Source of the DNA: UBA6059 sp040222235 | GTDB taxonomy: Bacteria > Bacteroidota > Bacteroidia > Cytophagales > Cyclobacteriaceae | Length of the DNA: 64,000 nt | Assembly: GCA_040222235.1 (NCBI GenBank) | Contig: JAVKDO010000037.1 | Coordinates: 1 to 64,000, forward strand | Direction: 5' to 3' | In this document: positions 44,170 through 52,580 of the stretch, one piece after another | Layout of the letters: each line of letters starts with the position of its first letter | Position numbering within the stretch: the stretch's first letter is position 1 | Made by a program: the position numbers and the translations under genes | Notes under the pieces: model-generated | What the model was told of the DNA's origin: nothing | Database searches by the model: none | What the model saw: only the letters and a program-made list of their open reading frames with translations

Positions 44170-45651
44170 ATGTCAAAGCAATCTGAAAATAGTAGTTCAC
44201 GCAGAGAATTTGTGAAAGGTGCAGCCACTGTGGCTGCCGGAGTGATGATCGTCCCCCGCCATGTCTTAGGCGGCCCTGGGTATACTGCTCCCAGCGATAA
44301 ACTCAATATAGCCTCGATAGGCGCTGGAGGTAAAGGCCATACTGATATTCTCCGTGCCTGGAATGATGGTAAGGAGAATGTAGTGGCGCTTTGCGATATC
44401 GACCGTGTACGTGCTAAAAAGTCCGATGAACTTTGGCCAGATGTAACGTGGTACAGCGACTTTCGGGTGATGCTGGAAGAACAGAAGGACATAGATGCAG
44501 TCACCATTTCTACTCCCGACCATACTCATGCGGTTGCAGCGATGGCTGCTATGCAGATGGGAAAGCACGTCTATGTACAAAAACCTTTGACGCATAATAT
44601 CAAGGAAGCACGTATGCTCACCGAAGCAGCGAGAAAATATAAGATTGTGACCCAGATGGGTAATCAAGGAGCATCTAATCCCGGTATGGACCAAATGAAA
44701 GCTTGGTATAAAGAGGGGCAGGGTGTGATTGGTGAGGTCGATCAGGTTTACGCATGGACGGATCGACCGGTATGGCCCCAGGGGATACCATTGCCGACAG
44801 ATAGACCAAGCTTACCCGCTCAGATTTCTGCGTCCAATTGGGACTTGTTCATTGGCCCTGCTCAGTTTATGGATTATAATCCATTGTTCCACCCCTTCAA
44901 ATGGAGAGGATGGTGGAATTTTGGTACAGGAGCTTTAGGTGATATGGGCTGTCATTTGATTGATCCTGCTTTTAGGGTACTAGGCTTAGGTTATCCTAGT
45001 GAAGTAGAGTGCAGTGTCGGACAAGTCTTCCTTCAAGATTGGGTGCCAGAGTATATACCTGAGGGTTGCCCTCCGTCTTCCAACGTGCAGCTGAAGTTTC
45101 CATCACAACAGGCGAATGTCAAGGAGATCAAAATGAATTGGTCTGATGGTGGCATTAGACCGTTTCATCCAGATCTGCTACCGACTGATGTGCCGATCAA
45201 AACAAATGGTGTGATCATGATTGGCAGTAAAGGCATCATGACTTGCGATACGTATGGGATCAACCCCATTGTATATTTGAATGGCGGTGACGTGCTCACC
45301 ATGGGGGAAGATTTTTATGCACTAAACCCTATTCCAAGAGAAAAAGAGTGGGGCCATGAATTCTTCTGGACGGAGGCTGTTAAAGCGGGATTTGGAAGCA
45401 AGGAGCACAAGGCGCTTACCTCATCCTTTGATTATGCAGGGCCATTGACCGAGACAGTCCTCATGGGCAACTTGGCAATTAGGAGCTACCAGTACGGCAA
45501 TCTTTTGCCCCTTGCCGAAGATGGTCGCGAACGTAGAGAATACCCTGGACGAATGAAGCTACTTTGGGATGGGGAGGATATGAAGATCACCAATTATGAA
45601 GCTGCCAACCAATTTGTAGGTCGCGAGTATCGCTCGGGTTGGGAGATATAA
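44170..45651 (+). CDS. Tat-exported Gfo/Idh/MocA family oxidoreductase
   Basis: The N terminus SSRREFVKGAATVAAGVMIVP is a Tat signal with the twin arginine. The Rossmann domain follows (LNIASIGAGGKGHTDIL) with ALCDIDR and STPDHTHAVAAMAAMQMGKHVYVQKPLTHN. The active-site Lys motif reads QKP where EKP is usual. The C-terminal alpha/beta domain has GWWNFGTGALGDMGCHLIDPAF. These NAD(P)-dependent enzymes oxidise sugars or sugar derivatives; the Tat signal implies periplasmic function with a tightly bound cofactor. The length of 493 residues is typical of the Bacteroidota Tat-type subfamily. Confidence 0.92.
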   Translation: MSKQSENSSSRREFVKGAATVAAGVMIVPRHVLGGPGYTAPSDKLNIASIGAGGKGHTDILRAWNDGKENVVALCDIDRVRAKKSDELWPDVTWYSDFRVMLEEQKDIDAVTISTPDHTHAVAAMAAMQMGKHVYVQKPLTHNIKEARMLTEAARKYKIVTQMGNQGASNPGMDQMKAWYKEGQGVIGEVDQVYAWTDRPVWPQGIPLPTDRPSLPAQISASNWDLFIGPAQFMDYNPLFHPFKWRGWWNFGTGALGDMGCHLIDPAFRVLGLGYPSEVECSVGQVFLQDWVPEYIPEGCPPSSNVQLKFPSQQANVKEIKMNWSDGGIRPFHPDLLPTDVPIKTNGVIMIGSKGIMTCDTYGINPIVYLNGGDVLTMGEDFYALNPIPREKEWGHEFFWTEAVKAGFGSKEHKALTSSFDYAGPLTETVLMGNLAIRSYQYGNLLPLAEDGRERREYPGRMKLLWDGEDMKITNYEAANQFVGREYRSGWEI

Positions 45652-45790
45652 GTGTAGCTGCAACCTTGCACAGGCTGAAGGAACCTACTTAAGCACAGTT
45701 GAGGTGCATCTCTGATCAAAAAGTGTTCACTCTCTAGGAAGCTACCTGCATTCCTATTATTTTGATTGCCGATGAACAGCAAGCCTACTC

Positions 45791-46627
45791 ATGCTTGACA
45801 GACCTTACGATCTGTTACCCAAAGCCCATCCAAGGATTACCCTGTTGTATCGGATTGCGCTGACCATCGTAAGCATCCTTGCGATCTATCATCTGATTCC
45901 AAGGTTGCTGGCTTTACCGATCCGATATGGCCTTGGATATTTATTAGTGACCCTTTTCATCTCTTTCGTCAATCTTGGGATCTATGCCGGTATAGAGCAG
46001 CTCAAGTCACAGTTTTACCAGCCAAGGTATCTGTGGACAGTGCGATCCAGCTTTACCTGGGTGATGATCGAGATAGGGATTGCAGCGATCCTTTCCGCTA
46101 CACTATTTCGTATTTACAGCATTTTCGAGGAAGGTATGGTCGTCGATCCATTTGCCTTTGGACTGCTCTTTTTTCTGATCAGTCTGTTGGCACTTCCACC
46201 AATTGTTCTCTATCGCAATTTTCATCTCCGTCGGCGCAAGCTCTTCTACATCAGCCGTATCAATGTCAACGAAGAGGTCAAGGTTAGTTCGGAGGATGGC
46301 CAAGATACCTTGACCTTTTTCCTAAAGGACATTCTTTACCTGGAGGCACAGCGGAAGAGTATTATTATCCACTGTTATCATCGGAATACCTACAAGAAAT
46401 ATCAACTTCAAAATAATCTCTATCGATTGGAAAACGAGTTCTTCAGACTACCCATCGTCCGAGTACACAACGACTACCTCGTCAACCTGTTGAGTATTAA
46501 AGCACTGCAAACCCACCCAGTGGAGACCTTCACGGTACAAGTACAGCCAGTCAATAAGCATCTTCCTGTGGGTCGAGCATTTATTGGTTTGCTCAAGAGA
46601 CAGTTTTCGAAAATGCAGAAGGCTTAA
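45791..46627 (+). CDS. Membrane-anchored LytTR transcriptional regulator
   Basis: The N-terminal half has four hydrophobic helices (IALTIVSILAIYHLIPRLLAL, YLLVTLFISFVNLGIYAGI and two more). The C-terminal ~100 residues are a LytTR DNA-binding domain: FFLKDILYLEAQRKSIIIH, KYQLQNNLYRLENEFFRLPIVRVHNDYLVNLLSI and a closing LPVGRAFIGLLKRQF. Without a receiver domain, sensing is presumably through the membrane part. It is followed by the repeat-rich intergenic region. Confidence 0.88.
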   Translation: MLDRPYDLLPKAHPRITLLYRIALTIVSILAIYHLIPRLLALPIRYGLGYLLVTLFISFVNLGIYAGIEQLKSQFYQPRYLWTVRSSFTWVMIEIGIAAILSATLFRIYSIFEEGMVVDPFAFGLLFFLISLLALPPIVLYRNFHLRRRKLFYISRINVNEEVKVSSEDGQDTLTFFLKDILYLEAQRKSIIIHCYHRNTYKKYQLQNNLYRLENEFFRLPIVRVHNDYLVNLLSIKALQTHPVETFTVQVQPVNKHLPVGRAFIGLLKRQFSKMQKA

Positions 46628-46643
46628 GTGGCTTTGGATTAGT

Positions 46644-46723
46644 ACTCGTCGGACGACTCTTGTTGCCAAAGTATGCGACCCCCGTGTCTCTATGTTATTT
46701 CATTGAATAGTCGTCTGACGAAT
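46644..46723. repeat. 80-bp inverted-repeat element with CGTCGGACGA-type ends, copy 1
   Basis: Left end ACTCGTCGGACGACT (46644-46658) and right end AGTCGTCTGACGAAT (46709-46723) are inverted copies (12 of 15 bases). A second pair of similar ends, 81 bp apart, lies at 47469-47549, and a single end (ATTCGTCGGATGACT) at 46983-46997. Partial matches also occur at 46751-46772. The 450-bp gap between the genes at 45791 and 47079 thus consists largely of repeats. Confidence 0.55.
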
Positions 46724-46786
46724 AAAGGTGTAGGTAGGACTAACTCACAATCGTCTGAAATCCTTCGACGAAACTAAATGACTTGT

Positions 46787-46967
46787 AACCTGAGTTCGAC
46801 TACAAAAACACTCCAAAATTGTCATATCGCAGTGTAGCGGAGATATCTTCTTAAAAAGGAGGAAAAACTATATTCTCATTTCAGTTTTAAGCATTAATAA
46901 GGTTTCTCCTATCGTCGAAAAGACAATTTTGGAGTGTTGTTAAAGGTTTGATTAATCGAACTCAGGT
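46787..46967 (+). mobile_element. MITE-like inverted-repeat element, copy 2
   Basis: The 181-bp element has outer inverted ends AACCTGAGTTCGA (46787) and TCGAACTCAGGT (46956-46967) and the same inner 16-19-bp inverted repeats around CACTCCAAAATTGTC as copy 1 at 5811-5994. Both halves are nearly identical to copy 1; only the ~25-base middle differs. TGTA precedes it and GTGTA follows, a possible short target duplication. No open frame is present. Confidence 0.75.
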
Positions 46968-47078
46968 GTGTAAGTTGCAATGATTCGTCGGATGACTCTA
47001 CTGCGGTCGAACCAGCCGTCTCGGCCATTCCACTAACCCTCTTATAAAAGCCGGCAAACAAATTTATACACGTCGCGA

Positions 47079-47393
47079 CTACCTTCTCGTCTGAGCATCA
47101 TTCTTTTGTCTTGCAATATCGCGACTCGCTTGATTCTGCAGTTTGTTTAGTTTGCGTTGCTCCCTTCTAGTGACGACACCATCAGCTTCGACCCTTGTTT
47201 CCGTTCTGCGGATGGCCCGCTGTTCTGCTCTAAGTCGTTGGGCTTCTGGACGAGTCACCTCACCGCTTGCGACTCCATTGGCGATACGTGCTCTTTGGAC
47301 GGCCTGTCTTGCGTCGGTTTTGTCTTGGGCTTGCGCGTTGATGCTTATAAATAATGCGACGATGATGCCTGCGGCTACTACTAACTTTTTCAT
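47079..47393 (-). CDS. Small exported protein with DGVVTRRE-type repeats
   Basis: A signal peptide (MKKLVVAAGIIVALFISINAQA) is followed by about 80 residues of charged helix with two related motifs, IANGVASGEVTRPEAQRL and EADGVVTRREQRKLNKLQNQASRDI. Such D-G-x-V-T-x-x-E motifs recur in a family of small Bacteroidota exported proteins and look like half EF-hands, but Ca binding is inference. The product is rich in Arg and Gln and lacks Cys. Confidence 0.7.
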   Translation of the reverse strand: MKKLVVAAGIIVALFISINAQAQDKTDARQAVQRARIANGVASGEVTRPEAQRLRAEQRAIRRTETRVEADGVVTRREQRKLNKLQNQASRDIARQKNDAQTRR

Positions 47394-47468
47394 AACTTTT
47401 CGTTTTGTTCAGGCCTTAGAGGCATGAGCGCAGCAAAGGTTTAATGAAGGGCTAAAACTTTTCTAATT

Positions 47469-47549
47469 ATTCGTCGGACGAGTGTCATGGCCAATAGCAG
47501 AAATGTCTTTGAGTGACAGTGACCTTTTTGCAATACTTGTCCTACGAAT
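47469..47549. repeat. 81-bp inverted-repeat element with CGTCGGACGA-type ends, copy 2
   Basis: Left end ATTCGTCGGACGAGT (47469-47483); right end ACTTGTCCTACGAAT (47535-47549), complementary in 13 of 15 bases. The span is almost the same as copy 1 and the interiors share GGCCAA/TGCCAAA and the TTGNAATA stretch before the right end. It ends 13 bp before the stop of the deformylase-fusion gene. Confidence 0.5.
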
Positions 47550-47561
47550 TAATGATTGCTA

Positions 47562-48569
47562 TTAATGCAGCGTGACGAATATCTGACTCAATAGCTTCCA
47601 CTGATCGTCTTCTTTGATCCAGTGTGCGGAATAATCTCCACCGCGGGTGCCGGGGACTTCTTGCCAAGTGCCTTGCTCCCATGCCCTGTCTGCTACTTCA
47701 CTCACTTTGAGGGCATTGGTACTGCGTACATAGTGTAGCCCTGGATTTTTATTGAAGAGTCCTGACAGAAGCTTCTCGATCTTTCGGCTACCTATCAGTT
47801 GGCTACCATCACCACCGGTGATGACTATCTCCTTGCTGTAGGTCATTGCGATAGCGTCGACATCCTGCGCACGATAGGCGACATTGGATTGTGCTCTCAC
47901 CTCCATGATCAACTCTCGATCTGAGGGTGCGTCATGGGCTGTAGCGGCGCTAATCACTGGATCTGCCTCGGCTGATTCCTGCTGCAAATGATCGAGGAAC
48001 AGAATGCCGTTGAGGTGGTCGATCTCGTGTTGAAAGATCACCGCGGTAAATTCCTCCACCATCTCCATGTTGTGAGACCCATCAGGCCGGTCGTATTCCA
48101 CTAAGATGGCATAGGACCTGGTTTGGGTCGTATCTCGCCTATCGGGAATCGACAAACAACCTTCGCGACAAGGCCATTTCATTGCTGAGTACTGGACGAT
48201 CTTAGGGTTGATATACGCCTCAAATGGAAAGCCTTCTTTATCAAATCGCTGCACCCAAATCACGCTCTTGAGAATGCCTACTTGCGGCGCTGCGATCCCA
48301 GCACCTAGAGACATGCTATCGCGAACCGTGGCGTACATTCGATCGATCAACTTAGCAAGCACCTCGTCATTGGGGTCGGCCACTATGTCCTCACTTTTGG
48401 TTCTCAGGAGAATCGAGTCCAGTTCGCTGTTGATTTTGAAGACCCGCATGGGTTCGGAGCTCACTCCCGACATGATCATTTCTGTTTGCTCCAGAGTAAA
48501 GGTGAACTGCTGTGCGAAGGTCATTCCTGGTAAGGCCAAGAGGATACAGAGGAGTACTATTCGGATCAT
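47562..48569 (-). CDS. Exported peptide deformylase fused to a SnoaL/DUF4440-like domain
   Basis: The protein starts with a signal peptide (MIRIVLLCILLALPGMTFAQQ). The next ~180 residues are a peptide deformylase with all three motifs: GAGIAAPQVG, EGCLSI and QHEIDHLNG, so the metal ligands Cys and two His and the catalytic Glu are present. After a linker (ESAEADPVISAATAHDAPSD) the last ~115 residues form an NTF2-like DUF4440/SnoaL domain (VAYRAQDVDAIAMTYSKEIVITGGDGS). Normal deformylase acts on nascent chains in the cytoplasm and is about 170-190 residues; export and fusion are both unusual. The substrate could be secreted or imported formyl-peptides, which is speculation. Confidence 0.88.
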   Translation of the reverse strand: MIRIVLLCILLALPGMTFAQQFTFTLEQTEMIMSGVSSEPMRVFKINSELDSILLRTKSEDIVADPNDEVLAKLIDRMYATVRDSMSLGAGIAAPQVGILKSVIWVQRFDKEGFPFEAYINPKIVQYSAMKWPCREGCLSIPDRRDTTQTRSYAILVEYDRPDGSHNMEMVEEFTAVIFQHEIDHLNGILFLDHLQQESAEADPVISAATAHDAPSDRELIMEVRAQSNVAYRAQDVDAIAMTYSKEIVITGGDGSQLIGSRKIEKLLSGLFNKNPGLHYVRSTNALKVSEVADRAWEQGTWQEVPGTRGGDYSAHWIKEDDQWKLLSQIFVTLH

Positions 48570-48669
48570 ATGATTGATATTTTGACTGATGGTAAAATCA
48601 CTGTCCTGAATTTACGAAAGCTCCGATTAACTGAGGTGGAATATGTAGTATACTTGTCTTACGGAACTC

Positions 48670-49653
48670 ATGCTTATGTATCAAAGATCAATTGTGTTAA
48701 AACTCTTTACATTGACCGTGCTGATGAGCATCGGGTTTGGCAATGCTGCCAATGCTGATGATCGCTACAAGAATCTCAAGGCTGGCAAGATCATTGGGCT
48801 GACATTCAGCACTTGGCCGAGTGACTTTGTGGGGATTGCCAAGGCACCATTTTCTGATAAGAAGAAGTCCGCGTTGGTGCTCGGTACGACGCTGGGACTC
48901 ATTGCAGTGGACAAGCCTACGCAGCGATTTGTACAAAATACATTTAGCCCGATCTTCGATTGGGATATCCCACCCGTACCCGGAATAGGGGAGATACAGG
49001 TAGGAACACGGGCACTGCTAGGAGGATCGACCAATGGATACATACTGTTGGGCTTGACGGGGTATTACCTGGGTTCGCTTGGGTTCAAACACAAGAAAGG
49101 GCAGGTGGGAGTACTGTTGACTTATAAGGCCATTGCGACATCCTACCTTGTTTCGCACCTATTGTTGAAGTCGGTTTTTGCCAGAAAGCGTCCCTACAAC
49201 CCATTGGATGGACCATATCCACCTCAGGGATTACCCCCCAAATTCACAACTGACAACTGGGACTTTGGTAACTTCAGCTGGCCATCACTGAGTAGTAGCC
49301 GGGAAGGATCATCATTCCCGTCGTTTCACTTCACCATGTATTTTGCGATGGCTCGCGTGCTACACCGTACCTGGGACAATCCATGGGTAGCTTATGGCAT
49401 ATTGCTAGCGGGCCTATTACCGGATTTCGACCTGCACAATCATTGGGTTTCCGATATGTTTATGGGAGCCGTCGTTGGTACTGTGATTGGTGAGGTGATC
49501 TACAAAAACTTTGAGAAGAAAGTGTTTGGTGATAATGATGATGGCATGTCATATCGAAAAGGGGGAGGCCTTAGAAAAGTACTACGAACTGCGAATATCA
49601 ACCCAACCTTTGGGAGAAGATATGCTGGAGTTAGCTTAAGCTTAAGTCTGTAG
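48670..49653 (+). CDS. PAP2 family phosphatase
   Basis: After a signal-like helix the protein has the PAP2 motifs KSVFARKRPYN (motif 1), SFPSFHFTMYFA (motif 2, PSFH in place of PSGH) and HNHWVSDMFMGAVVG (motif 3 with His and Asp). These form the lipid phosphatase active site of phosphatidate or undecaprenyl-pyrophosphate phosphatases. The N-terminal ~150 residues hold additional helices. The C-terminal tail ends in LSLSLSL, perhaps an outer membrane strand. It is divergent from the deformylase fusion. M3 is an alternative start. Confidence 0.85.
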   Translation: MLMYQRSIVLKLFTLTVLMSIGFGNAANADDRYKNLKAGKIIGLTFSTWPSDFVGIAKAPFSDKKKSALVLGTTLGLIAVDKPTQRFVQNTFSPIFDWDIPPVPGIGEIQVGTRALLGGSTNGYILLGLTGYYLGSLGFKHKKGQVGVLLTYKAIATSYLVSHLLLKSVFARKRPYNPLDGPYPPQGLPPKFTTDNWDFGNFSWPSLSSSREGSSFPSFHFTMYFAMARVLHRTWDNPWVAYGILLAGLLPDFDLHNHWVSDMFMGAVVGTVIGEVIYKNFEKKVFGDNDDGMSYRKGGGLRKVLRTANINPTFGRRYAGVSLSLSL

Positions 49654-49665
49654 ATATTTGAACAA

Positions 49666-50007
49666 ATGAGTATGAAAGTGACCATTACTTACCTTCGTCT
49701 AAAGTCGGCCTGGAAGTTTTTCGCGCTATCGCAAAATGCCATGCACATTGTAAAGCAGCTAAAGTCGACAAATCATGTGGGTTACAAGGCAACTGGGTTT
49801 TGGAAAGACCACTATACCATGACGCTTTGGAAGTCAGAAGATGATCTTAAGGACTTTGCCAAAAGTGGTGCACATCTCCAAGCGATGAAAAAGAGTGGTG
49901 AAATGGCAGAGTTGATCAAGACACTGACCATAGATAGCGATCAACTCATCGATTGGAAAACTGCCAAGTCGATGCTAGAGAATGTGAAGCCTCTCAGGTT
50001 TGACTAG
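49666..50007 (+). CDS. DUF3291/ABM-like dimeric barrel protein
   Basis: The 113-residue protein contains HVGYKATGFWKDHYTMTLWKSEDDLKDFAKSGAHLQAM, the core of monooxygenase-like ferredoxin-fold proteins (DUF3291 and relatives). These often detect or oxidise small molecules, but no activity can be read off. It starts 13 bp after the PAP2 stop and ends in a 4-bp convergent overlap with the acyltransferase gene. Confidence 0.65.
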   Translation: MSMKVTITYLRLKSAWKFFALSQNAMHIVKQLKSTNHVGYKATGFWKDHYTMTLWKSEDDLKDFAKSGAHLQAMKKSGEMAELIKTLTIDSDQLIDWKTAKSMLENVKPLRFD

Positions 50008-50882
50008 GCAGTAGGAACTGCTTCACGCTTGTGCTTCCACCGCTTGTGGGTCCATAGATAGTACTGCGGATCAGTGAGAATCTGCTCTTCGAGTACACGT
50101 GTGTGTAGCTCTGTGATCTCAAACTCAGCCGTTTCACTCGGCTTATCGGTAAGTAGCGTAGCTCTAAATTCGTAGTACCCTCGCTTGATGCGATAGATAG
50201 CTCCAAATACTATCGGGATGTCATACTTCTTGGCAAACTTTTCCGTACCCAGCATGACAGGTGTATCCTGATTGAGGAAGTTAGTCCAGTAGATCTTCTT
50301 CTTCAGACTAGAGGGGGATTGATCTGCCCCAAAGATGAAGGCTGTTGGCCCGTCTTTGATCATCTCAAACATCTCATTGGGCTCGTTCTTAGGGAATAAC
50401 TTGAGACCTGTTTTGCCCCGAGTTTCCTGAATCAGTTTGTCGAAGAACTGGTTAGTGAGTGGAGCATAGAGTGCGGCCATGGCATGTGGAATAATGGCGG
50501 CTGTTGATAAAGCAAACATTTCCCAATTTGCGTAGTGCCCTCCAACGAAAATGAAGCTCTTTCCTTCTTTATATAGCTTTTCGAATACTTCCAGATCTGG
50601 TGTAGGACATCTTTTGACAGCCTCCTCCGAGCTTATGCTGAAGTTTTTGACGCTTTCCATGATCAGATCGCAGAAGTGCCCATAAAAGCCCTTGATCATC
50701 TTATCAATCTCCTCCTTTGACTTGTCAGGGAACGAATTTTCGATATTCATTCGAACCACCTTTTTGCGGTAGCCGACCAGTGAGTAGACGATAAGGTAGA
50801 GTCCATCGCTGACCACATGCAGTACTGACATGGGCAGGAGCGAGAGCGGCTTAAGGAACAAATAGTAGAAAAAGGCAGTCAT
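50004..50882 (-). CDS. LpxL/HtrB-like lysophospholipid acyltransferase
   Basis: The sequence has one N-terminal membrane helix, GYRKKVVRMNIENSFPDKS, the catalytic HxxxxE-type motif in GGHYANWEMFALS, and FGADQSPSSLKKKIYWTNFL. These are typical of late lipid A acyltransferases. In Bacteroidota such enzymes add secondary acyl chains to lipid A or act on aminolipids. The ATG at 50882 is preferred over the TTG at 50903. Convergent with the DUF3291-like gene. Confidence 0.88.
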   Translation of the reverse strand: MTAFFYYLFLKPLSLLPMSVLHVVSDGLYLIVYSLVGYRKKVVRMNIENSFPDKSKEEIDKMIKGFYGHFCDLIMESVKNFSISSEEAVKRCPTPDLEVFEKLYKEGKSFIFVGGHYANWEMFALSTAAIIPHAMAALYAPLTNQFFDKLIQETRGKTGLKLFPKNEPNEMFEMIKDGPTAFIFGADQSPSSLKKKIYWTNFLNQDTPVMLGTEKFAKKYDIPIVFGAIYRIKRGYYEFRATLLTDKPSETAEFEITELHTRVLEEQILTDPQYYLWTHKRWKHKREAVPTA

Positions 50883-51089
50883 CGGATTTTGATCAAGTCG
50901 CAAATGTAGTCACAGAAATATTGAGCGCAAGATTATTGACATGTCCCGATTGCTGACGAATCTTAGAAGTTACAAATGAAAAAACGGCGTGAGTCATGAG
51001 CTCGAACCTGTGCGCTAACACTCATTGTCAAGATTTGATCAATGGTGGAAATTCATTTACACAAATGAGTCTGTATAAGAATATTTTTA

Positions 51090-51146
51090 AATATTCCCTT
51101 TAATGAGGATAATTTCATAAAAATTATCCCTTTAATAAGGATATTT
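51090..51146 (+). promoter_or_regulatory. Two direct repeats upstream of the DUF4143 ATPase
   Basis: ATTCCCTTTAATGAGGATAA (from 51094) and TATCCCTTTAATAAGGATAT (from 51126) are two copies of one semi-palindromic motif (ATCC...GGAT) spaced 32 bp, about three helical turns. They lie in very AT-rich DNA directly upstream of the ATPase start at 51166 and are probable operator or promoter sites. Confidence 0.55.
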
Positions 51147-51165
51147 ATAATAAATTTGTCTTTGT

Positions 51166-52473
51166 ATGAAGGAGAAAATAAAAGAAATCCTGAGTTATAA
51201 CCAGCAGCGCAATTTTGGACAAATAGTAGAGCGGGATGTCTGGGCACCACTGGATAGTGGCAAGATCATAAGCTTCATAGGCCCCCGGAGGGCAGGAAAG
51301 ACACATCTACTTTACCTGCTTATCAATAAGGTCAGGGAGGCAGGGATCCCTCGTGAGCGAGTGGTTTTCATCAATTTTGAGGATGAGCGATTACTCTCCG
51401 ACTCTTTCGCATTTGACTTGATCTTAGAAGCCCTTCGGGAGATGATCCCAAGCGTGGATTTTGACTTATGCTATTTTTTCTTTGATGAAATCCAAAACAT
51501 CCCCGACTGGGAAAAATTTGTTCGGCGGCTGTATGAGGACCACTCCAAAAACATCTACCTGACGGGCTCGAACGCCTCCTTTTTGAGTACAGAGATCGCT
51601 ACTTCTCTCAGAGGTAGATCATTAGCGGTGGAAGTATTGCCACTATCTTTCAGAGAGTTTTTACGGTTTCAAGGCAAGTCTGTAGACGCCTTTGCCTATC
51701 AGGAAAAGGCTTTACTCCTCAACAGTTTTCGTGAGTACTTCAGCATAGGTGGGTTTCCAGAGTTGGTCAATATGGAAGAACACTTAAGGATCAAAGTCCT
51801 ACAGGAGTATTTTAATGTGATGATCCATCGTGACCTAGTTGAGCGTTTCGAGATCAGCCAAGCCAATTTGCTAAAGTATTTTATAAAAAAAATGTTTTTG
51901 GGAGTTGGGAAACCACTGTCTATCAACAAGGTCTACAACGATTTCAAGTCAAATAAATATACGGTCAGCAAAAACACACTTTACGATTTTCTTGGCTTTG
52001 CTAAGGATGCCTACGTCATCAGGTCACTGACGAAGTTTGACTACTCAGAGATGAAAAGGGAGAACAGTGATAAAAAAGCCTATGCATGTGACTGGGGTCT
52101 GCTGTCGGCCATAGACTATGCGGTCTCCAAGGACTTAGGACGGCTGTTTGAAAACCTCGTTGTGCTAGAATTCATGAAATTGCTGAAGCCCGTCTTCTTC
52201 TATAAGCAGGTCAACGAATGTGATCTGATCGTAGAAACAAGTCCAAATGAGTTGCTGCCAGTGCAGATCACCTATGACATGAGCGATGCTGATACACGAA
52301 AGCGTGAACTTAAGGGGCTTTCGGAGGCAGCAAAATCTCTAGAAGTAAGTAGAGGACTCATTCTTACAATGGATCAGGAAGAGGAGATACAAAAGGATAA
52401 TCTTCAGGTCAAGGTGATACCGGCGTTTAAGTACTTTACTATGAGTACAGCACAACTAGACTTCCTGTTTTGA
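51166..52473 (+). CDS. AAA ATPase with DUF4143 domain
   Basis: The N-terminal AAA domain has Walker A GPRRAGKT, Walker B YFFFDEIQNIPDWEKFVRRL and the sensor region IYLTGSNASFLS. The C-terminal part with LGFAKDAYVIRSLTKFDYS, KKAYACDWGLLSAID and FENLVVLEFMK is DUF4143, a PD-(D/E)XK-like domain: ECDLIVE and LPVQITYDM form the possible nuclease core. These proteins are widespread in Bacteroidota and archaea, often as isolated accessory genes; the role is unknown. The AT-rich upstream repeats point to dedicated regulation. Confidence 0.9.
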   Translation: MKEKIKEILSYNQQRNFGQIVERDVWAPLDSGKIISFIGPRRAGKTHLLYLLINKVREAGIPRERVVFINFEDERLLSDSFAFDLILEALREMIPSVDFDLCYFFFDEIQNIPDWEKFVRRLYEDHSKNIYLTGSNASFLSTEIATSLRGRSLAVEVLPLSFREFLRFQGKSVDAFAYQEKALLLNSFREYFSIGGFPELVNMEEHLRIKVLQEYFNVMIHRDLVERFEISQANLLKYFIKKMFLGVGKPLSINKVYNDFKSNKYTVSKNTLYDFLGFAKDAYVIRSLTKFDYSEMKRENSDKKAYACDWGLLSAIDYAVSKDLGRLFENLVVLEFMKLLKPVFFYKQVNECDLIVETSPNELLPVQITYDMSDADTRKRELKGLSEAAKSLEVSRGLILTMDQEEEIQKDNLQVKVIPAFKYFTMSTAQLDFLF

Positions 52474-52580
52474 TTGGACTAGAGAACTTTCATGATTTGC
52501 GCGGAGTAGTTGAGTTTGATTCCGCTTCATCGATCTATGATTTTTGAAATTGTCACTGATGAAGCCTGCCGGCAAGTCGG

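Noticed and set aside
48570..48758. 62-codon plus-strand frame upstream of the PAP2 gene
   Set aside because: It overlaps the PAP2 start in another frame and lies in the divergent promoter region; no supporting signal.
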